A stretch of DNA of 17,088 nucleotides from an uncultured Cloacibacillus sp. (GTDB lineage: Bacteria > Synergistota > Synergistia > Synergistales > Synergistaceae), in the NCBI GenBank assembly GCA_900545755.1, contig URAG01000047.1, positions 1-17,088 of the forward strand, written 5' to 3'. Every line of letters starts with the position of its first letter. Within the stretch, counting starts at the first letter, position 1. The position numbers were made by a program, and so were the translations under genes. Shown here piece after piece: positions 1-6,869 of this stretch. The notes below the pieces were generated by a model. It worked only from the letters and a program-made list of their open reading frames with translations, made no database searches and was not told where the DNA came from.

Positions 1-141
1 CCCGCGGGCCGCGCGCTCGTAGACAGCTTCGTCACCGAGGTCAGCCAGGACACATGGGTGCTCTTCCCATGGGACGCAGCGACGGCTGCGGACTTCATTC
101 CGCCCATCGCTGACATCCGGCGCACGATGCCGCAGGATTAG
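1..141 (+). CDS. 3' end of an unidentified gene (possible phosphoribosyltransferase), partial
   Basis: An open frame enters from the left edge and ends at TAG 139-141, giving 46 C-terminal residues. The tail contains a TWVLFPWD segment followed by a short acidic/proline-rich end. A W-x-x-FPW(E/D) motif close to the C-terminus is something I associate with XGPRT-like purine phosphoribosyltransferases, but the fragment is too short to be sure and the PRPP-binding motif would lie outside the window. The next gene starts 9 bases after this stop with no Shine-Dalgarno sequence of its own, so the two are probably co-transcribed and translationally coupled. The frame is likely genuine because its composition matches the neighbours and it runs into a tightly spaced partner. 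The function is unproven. Confidence 0.5.
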   Translation, partial: PAGRALVDSFVTEVSQDTWVLFPWDAATAADFIPPIADIRRTMPQD

Positions 142-150
142 CGCAGCGCC

Positions 151-612
151 ATGAAAATCCGCAAGGCGACGGCGGACGACGTTCCGCGCATAAAGCCGCT
201 CTACCGACAGATAATCGCGCGTCTCGCAGAGCTCGCCCCGCTCTACCGAACCGACTGCGAGCAGGAGGACGAGTTTATAAAGAAAACGATAGAGTGCGAA
301 AGCTCCGACATTCTTGTAGCTGAAGACGGCTGCGGGCTTCTGGCCTTCGCTCTGCTCGAAGGCCGCGAAACGGCGAAGCTCGCAGGAGTCGCGCCGCGGC
401 GCTACGCCTTCCTGATGGACCTATGCGTCGATGAAAAGCTGCGCGGCCAGGGGATAGGAAGCGCGATGCTCGCCGCCTGCGAAGAATGGGCGCGCAAGAA
501 AAATTTCGAATACCTCGAGCTCAACGTCCTCGAAGCCAACGAAGCCGCCCGCCGTCTCTATGAACGGACCGGGTATAAAAAAACCGTCAATGTGATGAGG
601 ATGGAGCTGTAA
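151..612 (+). CDS. GNAT-family N-acetyltransferase
   Basis: This 153-residue protein has the single-domain GNAT fold. The acetyl-CoA pyrophosphate-binding motif A is visible as R-G-Q-G-I-G (R98-G103), preceded by the beta strand FLMDLCVD and followed by an alpha helix. Motif B is the ELNVLEANEAARRLYERTGY segment near 123-142, typical of enzymes of the RimI/PhnO kind. The family transfers acetyl from acetyl-CoA to an amine; the acceptor cannot be read from the sequence. There is no recognisable ribosome binding site in the 9 bases before ATG 151, which suggests coupling to the upstream gene ending at 141. The length is normal for the family. The 3' side has no clear hairpin terminator. Confidence 0.88.
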   Translation: MKIRKATADDVPRIKPLYRQIIARLAELAPLYRTDCEQEDEFIKKTIECESSDILVAEDGCGLLAFALLEGRETAKLAGVAPRRYAFLMDLCVDEKLRGQGIGSAMLAACEEWARKKNFEYLELNVLEANEAARRLYERTGYKKTVNVMRMEL

Positions 613-831
613 GCTGAATCTTAGGCGCTTTATGAGCTGCAATGCGATCGATATGGATGCGAGGAAGCGGGCTAAAGCTTTTGAACATTTTACACGCGTT
701 GCAATACGGCGATACGCGTCTTCGAATACGGCGGCGCTTCTGAAAATCTTCCGCGGCGCGACGTCTTCAACATCCTGTTTCGCCGGTGGGAAATACTACG
801 CAAGTAGGCCGCTGCGCGCCGCAATAAAAAG

Positions 832-840
832 TGCTAGAAT
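832..840 (+). promoter_or_regulatory. possible extended -10 promoter element before the MFS gene
   Basis: The sequence TGCTAGAAT is an extended -10 (TGn plus TAGAAT). The same TGnTAGAAT form occurs before the crotonase gene at 14685-14693. No convincing -35 hexamer lies 16-18 bases upstream, which is tolerated for extended -10 promoters. Apart from this element, the 278-base gap 613-890 shows no gene, hairpin or repeat; the open frame crossing it has no family resemblance. Confidence 0.25.
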
Positions 841-890
841 CAGCGTTATCACGCGAACGCAGCTGAATTTACGGCGAGGAGATGTACGCT

Positions 891-2069
891 TTGCAGCAGA
901 ATACTAAATATAAATATCTGATGTCGCTCGGGCATTTCTGCTCAGACATAAACCAGGGGGCGCTCTCTGCTGTTCTGCCCTTCCTCATCGCAGCGTATGG
1001 ATACAGCTATACTACGGCGGCTTCGCTGGTCATGATATCGAACCTCGTCGGCTCCGCCGTGCAGCCGCTCATCGGCTACCTTTCGGACAAGCGCAGCACG
1101 ACGTGGGCGATCCCCGCCGGCGTGCTGATGGCGGGCAGCGGCATCGCTTTGACCGGCTTCACTTCGAGCTTCTTCGGGCTATGCATAGCGGTCGTCATAA
1201 GCGGCACTGGGGTCTCGCTGTTCCACCCTCAGGCGGTCAAGCTCGTCAACTACGCCTCGGACGCAGACAACAAGGCGCGGAGCATCGGCATATTCTCCTT
1301 CGGCGGCAGCCTCGGCTTCTCGCTCGGGCCGCTGCTCGTCTCGAACGCGATACTCTCCATAGGAATGCACGGCACTGCGGTCTTTCTCGCGCTCGCTCTG
1401 ATGTCCAGCACGATATTTTTCTATTACTACAAGAGCATGGCTGAGCTCGGCGACGGACGGTCGCGCGCAGGCAAGGGCGGCGGCGCGGGCGGAGCGGACG
1501 ACTGGCGCGCCTTCGGGCGGCTCTGCTTCGTAATATTCGGCCGCTCGATAATGATGTGCGGCATGAACACCTTCCTCGCGCTCTACTGGATTCACGAGCT
1601 CGGCCAGACGGAGCGCGCAGGCGGCGCGGCGCTCAGCGTCTACTACGCGATGGGCGCGATATGCACACTGCTCGGAGGCAGGTTCGCGGACCGCTTCGGA
1701 TGCCGCAGGATGATAAAGATCAGCCTTTCCTTCTTCATACCGGCGATTCTGCTGCTCGTTTTCACGCAGAACCTTTTCCTCGCAAGCGCGCTCCTGCTGC
1801 CGATAGTCGCCTCGCTCTACTTCTCGTACAGCCCGATGGTAGTCCTCGGGCAGCAGTACCTTCCAAACCATGTCGGCTTTGCCTCCGGCGTCACGCTCGG
1901 ACTAGCGATAAGTATCGGAGGCGTCATGGCTCCGGTGCTCGGCATGGTCGCCGACCGTTTCAGCCTCTCAGCCGCATTCTGCGCGATGGCGGCGCTCGCC
2001 GTCGTCCCGCTCACGGCTTCGTTCTTCTTGAAACCGGCCGAGGACGAGCAAGCGCCGCATAACGCGTAA
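891..2069 (+). CDS. MFS transporter, fosmidomycin-resistance (Fsr) type
   Basis: This is an inner-membrane major facilitator of 392 residues with about 12 hydrophobic segments and a glycine/charge-rich central cytoplasmic loop near residues 186-206. It resembles Escherichia coli Fsr throughout: an N-terminal GHFCSDINQGALSAVLPFL segment, a QPLIGYLSDK motif-A-like loop, GTGVSLFHPQAVKLV with GGSLGFSLGPLL in the N-half, and GVTLGLAISIGGVMAPVLG plus VADRF at the end. Family members export small drugs by proton antiport; fosmidomycin resistance is the founding phenotype, and the substrate here is unknown. I start at TTG 891 rather than ATG 882. The GGCGAGGAG ribosome binding site (873-881) directly abuts the ATG, which is unusable spacing, but lies 9 bases from the TTG. 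A bidirectional terminator follows at 2094-2131. Confidence 0.9.
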   Translation: MQQNTKYKYLMSLGHFCSDINQGALSAVLPFLIAAYGYSYTTAASLVMISNLVGSAVQPLIGYLSDKRSTTWAIPAGVLMAGSGIALTGFTSSFFGLCIAVVISGTGVSLFHPQAVKLVNYASDADNKARSIGIFSFGGSLGFSLGPLLVSNAILSIGMHGTAVFLALALMSSTIFFYYYKSMAELGDGRSRAGKGGGAGGADDWRAFGRLCFVIFGRSIMMCGMNTFLALYWIHELGQTERAGGAALSVYYAMGAICTLLGGRFADRFGCRRMIKISLSFFIPAILLLVFTQNLFLASALLLPIVASLYFSYSPMVVLGQQYLPNHVGFASGVTLGLAISIGGVMAPVLGMVADRFSLSAAFCAMAALAVVPLTASFFLKPAEDEQAPHNA

Positions 2070-2093
2070 AACTATACCGGAGAAGAATAAAAC

Positions 2094-2131
2094 AAGCGCC
2101 GCAGGCTGTTTTTATAGTCCTTGCGGCGCTT
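2094..2131. terminator. bidirectional intrinsic terminator between convergent genes
   Basis: A perfect 10-bp stem (2094-2103 with 2122-2131, AAGCGCCGCA and its complement) is flanked by T-rich sequence on the right and A-rich sequence on the left. It can therefore stop transcription from the MFS gene (+) and the cupin gene (-). The loop can extend the stem with a few further pairs (2104-2107 with 2116-2120). Confidence 0.8.
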
Positions 2132-2165
2132 CTTATTGTTAGCGTGTTATTAGTCCTGCGCTATA

Positions 2166-2606
2166 TTAGTCATCCTTTTCCGCTTCTTTACGGGCGGCGC
2201 GTTCGGCGCGCATCGCGTATTTCTTCGCGTGCGGGTCGCCACATGTGGGTACTATGCAGAAAAATTCGAGCGGTATGTCCGCGTCGTTCCTGTATTCGTG
2301 GACGAGCCCGCCGGGGACGCGCGTCCAGTAGCCGGTCTTCATCAGATAGGGCGTGCGCTTGCCGGGCTCTTCCTCGACTTCGACGACGCCGTCGCCGGAG
2401 AGGGTGAACATGAGGTGGTCCCAGTCGTGTACGTGCGCGGGGATGCCACGGTGCGGCGGCAGGATGAAATGGCGCATGACGTAGTCCTTCCATACACCGC
2501 CTTCCGGTCCGTAGACCGTACGTTTCTCGATTTCGGGCGCGAGCGCCGATGCGTTCTGTAGCGGCAGGTCGTATATAGAGCCGTAGTTTTTCGCGGATTC
2601 GCTCAT
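2166..2606 (-). CDS. small cupin-domain protein
   Basis: This 146-residue protein has one beta-barrel cupin domain. Cupin motif 1 is PAHVHDWDHLMFTLSGDG (57-73), with potential metal ligands H58, H60 and D63/H64 in the H-x-H-x3-H form. Motif 2 supplies H103 in GGLVHEYRN. The C-terminus is a charged, probably helical tail. Such proteins bind a divalent metal and act as small dioxygenases, isomerases or ligand sensors; no specific reaction can be assigned. The start is ATG 2606, because an AAGGAGGGGG ribosome binding site lies about 9 bases upstream and the frame beyond it runs through the terminator hairpin at 2633-2663. It follows the aldehyde oxidoreductase gene on the same strand, but the hairpin between them suggests only partial readthrough. 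Confidence 0.82.
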   Translation of the reverse strand: MSESAKNYGSIYDLPLQNASALAPEIEKRTVYGPEGGVWKDYVMRHFILPPHRGIPAHVHDWDHLMFTLSGDGVVEVEEEPGKRTPYLMKTGYWTRVPGGLVHEYRNDADIPLEFFCIVPTCGDPHAKKYAMRAERAARKEAEKDD

Positions 2607-2632
2607 AAAAAAATCCCCCTCCTTATAAAAAT

Positions 2633-2663
2633 CCGGCATTGCCGGTGTCTCTGGCAATGCCGG
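2633..2663 (-). terminator. intrinsic terminator downstream of the aldehyde oxidoreductase gene
   Basis: A perfect 11-bp stem (2633-2643 with 2653-2663) encloses a 9-base loop. Read on the minus strand it is followed by ATTTTTATAAGG, a short U-tract that runs into the cupin ribosome binding site. It lies 25 bases past the oxidoreductase stop codon. Confidence 0.75.
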
Positions 2664-2687
2664 GCTGTTTCAGATTATATCAGAATT

Positions 2688-5534
2688 TTATTTCGCGTTC
2701 TTGAGCGCTTCGAGTCCAGCACGGATCTTCTCCGGCTTCGCCGGGATGGCCTTGATGCGGACTCCGCAGGCGTCGTGTATCGCGTTGCAGACCGCTGCGT
2801 GCGGAGATGCGAGCGGCATTTCTCCCGTTCCAGCTGCTCCGAAGGGTCCGAGCGGGCGCGGCGTCTCGACGTGGACGAGCGTGAGATCGTCGGGAACGTC
2901 CTTGATATAGGGCAGTCCCATGACGACGAAGTTGTTGTACTTGTTCTCGTCAAGGAAGTCCTCCGTAAGCGCGAGGCCGATGCCCTGCGCAATTCCGCCG
3001 TACTGCTGCCCGTCGACTACGAGGTAGTTGTTGATGACGCCGACGTCGCCGACGAGGACGAACTTCTCGCAGTGGGCCTTGCAGGTCTCCATATCGACGG
3101 AGACCATCGCGAGGTTGACGGCGAACATATGGAAGCCGAAGGGCTTGCCGTGGCCGGTGTCCTTATCGTTGCCGGAGCAGACTTCCGTCGAGCCGTCGGC
3201 GTGGAGTATCTTGGCCTGCGTGTAGCCTTCGTAGAAGGTCGGGATGTTTTCGGCGACCATCTCGTCGTAGGTGCGGTACGTGCCGTCGGGCTTGCGCATC
3301 GCGTCAAGCAGCTTGTTGCAGCTGTCGATGATGGCGTTGCCGACCATGACCTGGCAGCGGCTCGCGGCGGCGGCTCCGCTGTTCGGGGCCTTCGCTGTGT
3401 CGGAGAGGACGAGCTTTATCTGCTCGGGGCGCAGGCCCAGCGGCTTGAGCGCCTCGTGCGCGGTGCCGATGCAGCCCATGTCGGCGCCCTGTCCGTGGTC
3501 TTCCCAGGTGTTGTAGAGGACGACGCCGTCCTTCGTAAGCTCGATGTTGCTCGCAGCCTCGTCCGCGCCGTCGTCGTTCGAGTTGTAGATGCCTATCGAG
3601 ACTCCGACACCGTACTTGACCTTGTCGTTAGAAAGCTCGGCGGCCTTCTTCTTCATCTCTTCGTAGTACGGGCGCGCCTTCTTCATCATTTCGGGAAGCG
3701 GGAATACCTCAGGCGCATAGCCGGACGGGAACTGTCCGCGCGGGTTCTCCGTGAAGGGCTCCCACTCGAGCAGGTTCATCTCGCGGAAGTCGAACGGGTC
3801 GATGCCGCACTTGTTCGCGAGCATGTCTATCGCGGTTTCGCCGCCCCAGTAGGTCTGCGGCGCGCCGTAGGCGCGGAAGGCCGCGCTCCAGCGGTGGTTG
3901 CTCCAGCAGGTGTAGCCGGTCGCGCGCATCTTGTCGTATGCGTACGGGGCCATGAAGAACTGTCCGCCCTTGTTCGTGAGGTCGTTCGCGGACTCGCTGA
4001 ACGGGCCATGATCGACCCACCAGGTCTGCTCCGCTCCGACGAGCTTGCCGTTCTTGTCCGCGCCGACGCGGATGTGCATAAGGAACGGCGAGCGTTTCGG
4101 CGTGCGGACGTTGTGCTCTTTCATGTTGATGCGCATGTAGACGGGGCGTCCGCAGGCGATGAGCGCTATCGCGAGATAGGGCTCGTTAGTCGGCGCGACC
4201 TTGTAGCCGAACGAAGCGCCGAGGTTGTTCTGGATGACGCGGATTCTCGACGGCGGTACGCCGACGCCGCGCGCTATCATCATCTGGTGGCGGTAGACGC
4301 ATATAGACTTCGAGGCGATCGTGAGAAGCCCATTCTCGTCATAGTATGCGTAGCCGCAGTCCGTCTCGAGGACCATATGCGGCTGGCGCGAGCTGAGGAA
4401 CTCGTCGTCGACAACGTACTCGGCGTTGTCGAGCGCTTCCTTCGGGTCCTCGCCCTTCATGTAGACGCGCTTGTTCCACGCGTTCGGCATTCCGTCATAG
4501 CCGTCGATGTCGTCGTAGACCTTTATCGCGTCAGGAGCCTTGGCCTGGTAGATGTCGATGAGCTCGGGAAGCGGCTCATAATCGACCTTGATTTTCTGCG
4601 CCGCGGCGCGCGCGTTGGTCTCGGTGTCGGCGCAGACGATGGCGACGACGTCGCCCCACTGGCGGATCTTGTCGCCCTCTTCGACCATTATGCGGCGCTC
4701 CCAGCCGTCGGTGAGCGCGGAGTCGCATCCGACCTGTCCGCGGATGCGGTTCGTCCCCTTGACGTCCTTATAGGTGACTACCTTGAATACGCCGGGCATC
4801 TTCTCCGCTTCGCTTACGTCGATCTTGTTGACCTTCGCGTGGCGGACGCCCTCAAGCGCGTAGGGATATGCGAAGAGGAACTCCTCGGGCAGCTTCAGCC
4901 TGTCGTCGTCACCGAAGTCCCAGAGCCCCGTCGCCTTGTATATCGCGGAGGGACGCGGATAGCTGCTGTTCCATACTGAGTCGCCGGGCTTGTACATCTT
5001 CGCGAGGTCTTCGATTTTTTCCTCGCCGCGCAGGATAGCGGCGGCCTTCATCACCGCGTCGACTATCTGCTTGTAGCCAGTGCAGCGGCAGGCCATCCAG
5101 TTCTTGCTGAACCACTCGCGGACCTCTTCGCGCGTCGGGTTCGGGTTCTGGTCGAGCAGCGCCTTGCCGCTCGTAATGAAACCAGGCGTGCAGAAGCCGC
5201 ACTGAATCGCTCCGCAGACTATCATGGCCCACTGGAGCGCGTGGAGGTTGTCGGGCGTGCCTATGCCTTCGATCGTCGTAATCTGCGAGAACTCGGGCAC
5301 GCTCTTCCAGCGCGTGATGCATGAGCGGACGACCTTGCCGTTGAGTATGACGTTGCAGACGCCGCACTGGCCGCAGTCGCAACCGCGCTTCGTCCCAGTC
5401 ATCTTGAGCTGGTCGCGCAGCACCGTCAGGAGCGATACGTCGGGCTTGCCTATTACGCGCTTAGGCACGCCGTTGATGATAAGGTTCTTGACATGATAGC
5501 TGGCCTCGGCCGGAATTGTAATTTCCTTTGCCAT
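2688..5534 (-). CDS. mop: molybdenum aldehyde oxidoreductase (Mop/AOR type, xanthine oxidase family)
   Basis: At 948 residues this resembles Desulfovibrio gigas aldehyde oxidoreductase (about 907) from end to end. An N-terminal plant-type [2Fe-2S] domain has C52, C57, C60 and C72. A second helical [2Fe-2S] domain has C112, C115, C149 and C151. The molybdopterin-binding region follows directly, with no FAD domain. Near the active site are AFRAYGAPQ (R554 region), EDHGQGAD, and the catalytic base in GTGEMPL (E905), all conserved in the family. The enzyme hydroxylates aldehydes to carboxylic acids with water and passes electrons through the two clusters to an acceptor; it carries molybdopterin cytosine dinucleotide in the Desulfovibrio enzyme. 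It has no signal peptide, so is cytoplasmic. ATG 5534 is chosen because a GAGAGGAGAG ribosome binding site lies just upstream; the 49-residue upstream extension falls in structured leader RNA. Physiological substrate not readable. Confidence 0.92.
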   Translation of the reverse strand: MAKEITIPAEASYHVKNLIINGVPKRVIGKPDVSLLTVLRDQLKMTGTKRGCDCGQCGVCNVILNGKVVRSCITRWKSVPEFSQITTIEGIGTPDNLHALQWAMIVCGAIQCGFCTPGFITSGKALLDQNPNPTREEVREWFSKNWMACRCTGYKQIVDAVMKAAAILRGEEKIEDLAKMYKPGDSVWNSSYPRPSAIYKATGLWDFGDDDRLKLPEEFLFAYPYALEGVRHAKVNKIDVSEAEKMPGVFKVVTYKDVKGTNRIRGQVGCDSALTDGWERRIMVEEGDKIRQWGDVVAIVCADTETNARAAAQKIKVDYEPLPELIDIYQAKAPDAIKVYDDIDGYDGMPNAWNKRVYMKGEDPKEALDNAEYVVDDEFLSSRQPHMVLETDCGYAYYDENGLLTIASKSICVYRHQMMIARGVGVPPSRIRVIQNNLGASFGYKVAPTNEPYLAIALIACGRPVYMRINMKEHNVRTPKRSPFLMHIRVGADKNGKLVGAEQTWWVDHGPFSESANDLTNKGGQFFMAPYAYDKMRATGYTCWSNHRWSAAFRAYGAPQTYWGGETAIDMLANKCGIDPFDFREMNLLEWEPFTENPRGQFPSGYAPEVFPLPEMMKKARPYYEEMKKKAAELSNDKVKYGVGVSIGIYNSNDDGADEAASNIELTKDGVVLYNTWEDHGQGADMGCIGTAHEALKPLGLRPEQIKLVLSDTAKAPNSGAAAASRCQVMVGNAIIDSCNKLLDAMRKPDGTYRTYDEMVAENIPTFYEGYTQAKILHADGSTEVCSGNDKDTGHGKPFGFHMFAVNLAMVSVDMETCKAHCEKFVLVGDVGVINNYLVVDGQQYGGIAQGIGLALTEDFLDENKYNNFVVMGLPYIKDVPDDLTLVHVETPRPLGPFGAAGTGEMPLASPHAAVCNAIHDACGVRIKAIPAKPEKIRAGLEALKNAK

Positions 5535-5540
5535 ATTTGC

Positions 5541-5660
5541 TCTCCTCTCTCGTGATAAAGTTTCCCCATTTTCCCGCGCGCGGCGGGAATTCCCAAAAAC
5601 ACAGATATCTTGCGCGAATTGGAGAGGAAGGAAGGGAAACGCGCATTCCGCGCGCGTTTT
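5541..5660 (-). promoter_or_regulatory. candidate expression platform (anti-Shine-Dalgarno and hairpin) of the oxidoreductase leader
   Basis: Between the riboswitch-like element and the start codon, a perfect 8-bp hairpin forms (5637-5644 with 5652-5659). It is followed on the minus strand by a pyrimidine tract. Part of this tract (5622-5628, TCCTCTC on the transcript) is exactly complementary to the ribosome binding site at 5543-5549. A neighbouring part (5630-5636, CCCTTCC) could pair with the conserved GGAAAGGG block of the element, with one bulged A. No U-tract follows, so control of translation rather than termination is the likelier reading. Purine-rich ribosome binding sites pair easily by chance, so this is tentative. 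Confidence 0.35.
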
Positions 5661-5669
5661 CTGGCCTGT

Positions 5670-5795
5670 ACCCCTTTCCAATTTGGACGCCTTCCGGCGT
5701 CCCGGGAGGCGCGAAGCTTTTGCTTGCGCCCTCGCGGACTTCCGTCCGCTGGCCCCGTATCCTTGGCTGGCGCTTTAGGCGGCGGGGCTCGGGGT
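5670..5795 (-). ncRNA. structured leader element 1, candidate Moco-type riboswitch before the aldehyde oxidoreductase gene
   Basis: On the minus strand, the RNA 5795 to 5670 folds into a multibranch structure. The closing stem is ACCCC/GGGGT (5791-5795 with 5670-5674). Inside, GAGCC leads into GCCCCG/CGGGGC (5783-5788 with 5752-5757). Next come a 6-bp hairpin with a GGAA tetraloop (5734-5749), a longer bulged hairpin (5706-5733), and a perfect 7-bp hairpin, also with a GGAA loop (5685-5702). The conserved GGAAAGGGG block ends the element. GNRA-capped hairpins in the leader of a molybdopterin enzyme fit the Moco RNA motif (Rfam MOCO_RNA_motif, RF01055). A second copy with the same ordered blocks lies at 6867-6958. 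I could not run a covariance search, so class membership is inferred. Confidence 0.55.
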
Positions 5796-5812
5796 TGCAA
5801 CAGCGTTGCAAC
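5794..5812. repeat. two tandem GTTGCAAC palindromes
   Basis: Two copies of the self-complementary octamer GTTGCAAC (5794-5801 and 5805-5812) are separated by AGC, so their centres are 11 bp apart, about one helical turn. They lie just downstream of the predicted oxidoreductase transcription start, overlap the edge of the closing stem of leader element 1, and could also form an 8-bp RNA hairpin. They could be an operator for a dimeric regulator or part of the leader structure. Confidence 0.4.
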
Positions 5813-5835
5813 AGTTGTCAAAACTTTCTGTTCAA

Positions 5836-5864
5836 ATCATACAAAAGTACACAATAATGAGCAA
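5836..5864 (-). promoter_or_regulatory. probable promoter of the aldehyde oxidoreductase gene
   Basis: Minus-strand hexamers TTGCTC (5859-5864) and TATGAT (5836-5841) are separated by exactly 17 bases, within an AT-rich island (about 5820-5945) that contrasts with the GC-rich surroundings. Transcription would begin near 5829, giving a leader of about 295 nucleotides that contains element 1. In the rest of the 5535-6072 gap I see only the weak hairpin at 6015-6041. Confidence 0.5.
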
Positions 5865-6014
5865 TATTTAGTTGAAATTAGGAATGTTGTGTGTCTTTTT
5901 GGTCGGTTTATGATTATTAAAATTCATGAACGTTATTTGTAAAAGCGATGATACGGCGGAAGCGGCGCATCTGCATGACCGCGGCGGGGCGCGAAGGCAC
6001 GGATGTAAAATTCA

Positions 6015-6041
6015 TCCCGTCGCACAGGCTTTGCGGCGGGA
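6015..6041 (-). terminator. weak hairpin terminator after the response regulator gene
   Basis: A 10-bp imperfect stem (6015-6024 with 6032-6041, one mismatch on the minus strand) lies about 30 bases beyond the stop codon of the response regulator. It is followed on the minus strand by TGAATTTTAC, a poor U-tract. On the plus strand it would be followed by a distant GTTTTT, but no plus-strand gene ends here. Confidence 0.35.
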
Positions 6042-6072
6042 CGAGAAATCTTTGTGTTTTTAGAAAATCCGC

Positions 6073-6768
6073 CTAGAGCAGCGCCATGCGGTAGCGTTTT
6101 TCCGGGCGGCCTACGCGGCGGTATGCGTACTCGACGACGACGCGCTCGCTGAGCGTCAGAAATTCGAGATAGCGGCGCGCCGTCGAACGTGAGATGCCGA
6201 GGCGGTCGCCTACCTCCTGCGCCGAGAAAGTTCCTTCGTTTTCCTTCAGGAATGACTCCACATCGTTTAGACATTTCAGCTGAAGCCCTTTCGGAATCGT
6301 GCGGTTGTTGGCCCACGACGGATCGTGCGTCTTCATCGCAACGAGCGCGTCTATGTCCTCCTGCTGCCACGGGCTCGTGCGCCCGGTCAGCGAATGGTGG
6401 TAAATCTGGTAATTTTTGAGCGCGGCGCGCAGCCTGTCGAACGAGAACGGCTTTACGAGAAACTCGAAGACGCCGGCGCATATCGCCTTGCGCACGAGCT
6501 CGGGGTTGTCGCCCGACGAGACGACGATGTAGTCGGTGCGCGGGAACTCCTTGCGCAGCTCGTCGATTTCGTCGAAGGCGCTGAATTCCTTGAGGTAGAG
6601 GTCGAGCAACACGAGATCGACGTCGACGCAGCGCATCGCCTCGAACATCTGCGGCCCCGTGTCGACTCTCTTCAGCAACGTGAAAGATGTGTCGTTGAGG
6701 ATCACGTCTGAATATAATTTTTGAAGCAGCGGGTCTGATTCGGCTATAAGGACTTTCAGGCTGCGCAA
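6073..6768 (-). CDS. orphan response regulator, CitB/DcuR type
   Basis: This 231-residue cytoplasmic protein has an N-terminal receiver domain (about 4-120). It carries acidic-pocket residues E10 and D12, phospho-acceptor D56 in LVLLDLYL, S84/S85, and K106 in FLVKPF. The C-terminal helix-turn-helix (about 180-203: FSAQEVGDRLGISRSTARRYLEFL), then a GRPEKRY tail, is typical of the CitB/DcuR/CriR family, which controls carboxylate and anaerobic metabolism genes in partnership with CitA/DcuS-type kinases. No histidine kinase is adjacent: the upstream neighbour is a divergent methyltransferase and the downstream one is the oxidoreductase. The start is taken as TTG 6768, with GAGAGGGGG 9 bases upstream; no nearer ATG exists, and ATG 6924 lies within the structured leader. 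A strong promoter, a riboswitch-like element and a terminator precede it. Confidence 0.87.
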   Translation of the reverse strand: MRSLKVLIAESDPLLQKLYSDVILNDTSFTLLKRVDTGPQMFEAMRCVDVDLVLLDLYLKEFSAFDEIDELRKEFPRTDYIVVSSGDNPELVRKAICAGVFEFLVKPFSFDRLRAALKNYQIYHHSLTGRTSPWQQEDIDALVAMKTHDPSWANNRTIPKGLQLKCLNDVESFLKENEGTFSAQEVGDRLGISRSTARRYLEFLTLSERVVVEYAYRRVGRPEKRYRMALL

Positions 6769-6819
6769 CGCTCCGTTCCCCCTCTCGCATATTCCCGTGC
6801 CGCGGCTCCCGCATGTACG

Positions 6820-6869
6820 AAAAACGGGAAAAGGGCGCGCGCAGGCGCTCAGCCATGAAACCTTTTCCC
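6820..6869 (-). terminator. leader terminator (attenuator) upstream of the response regulator gene
   Basis: On the minus strand, GGGAAAAGG (6861-6869) pairs perfectly with CCTTTTCCC (6826-6834), followed by G and five Ts (6820-6824). The 26-base loop holds a GC-rich inner hairpin. The structure lies about 50 bases before the TTG start and downstream of a strong promoter, so it would stop transcription before the gene. Its left arm overlaps GGGG 6867-6870, which also closes the riboswitch-like element, so the two folds exclude each other. Confidence 0.6.

Noticed and set aside
632..907. Open frame of 91 codons in the gap before the MFS gene
   Set aside because: No ribosome binding site, no family resemblance, and it runs over the MFS promoter and start region.
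2775..4979. A very long open frame (734 codons) on the plus strand
   Set aside because: It lies wholly antisense to the aldehyde oxidoreductase gene, shows no domain signature, and is rich in Val/Asp/Arg/Leu as expected for the reverse of a GC-rich coding sequence.
5752..5790. AAGCGCCAG on the minus strand, as in the glmS ribozyme
   Set aside because: Only this short string matches; the glmS core and pseudoknot sequences are absent and the downstream gene is not glmS.
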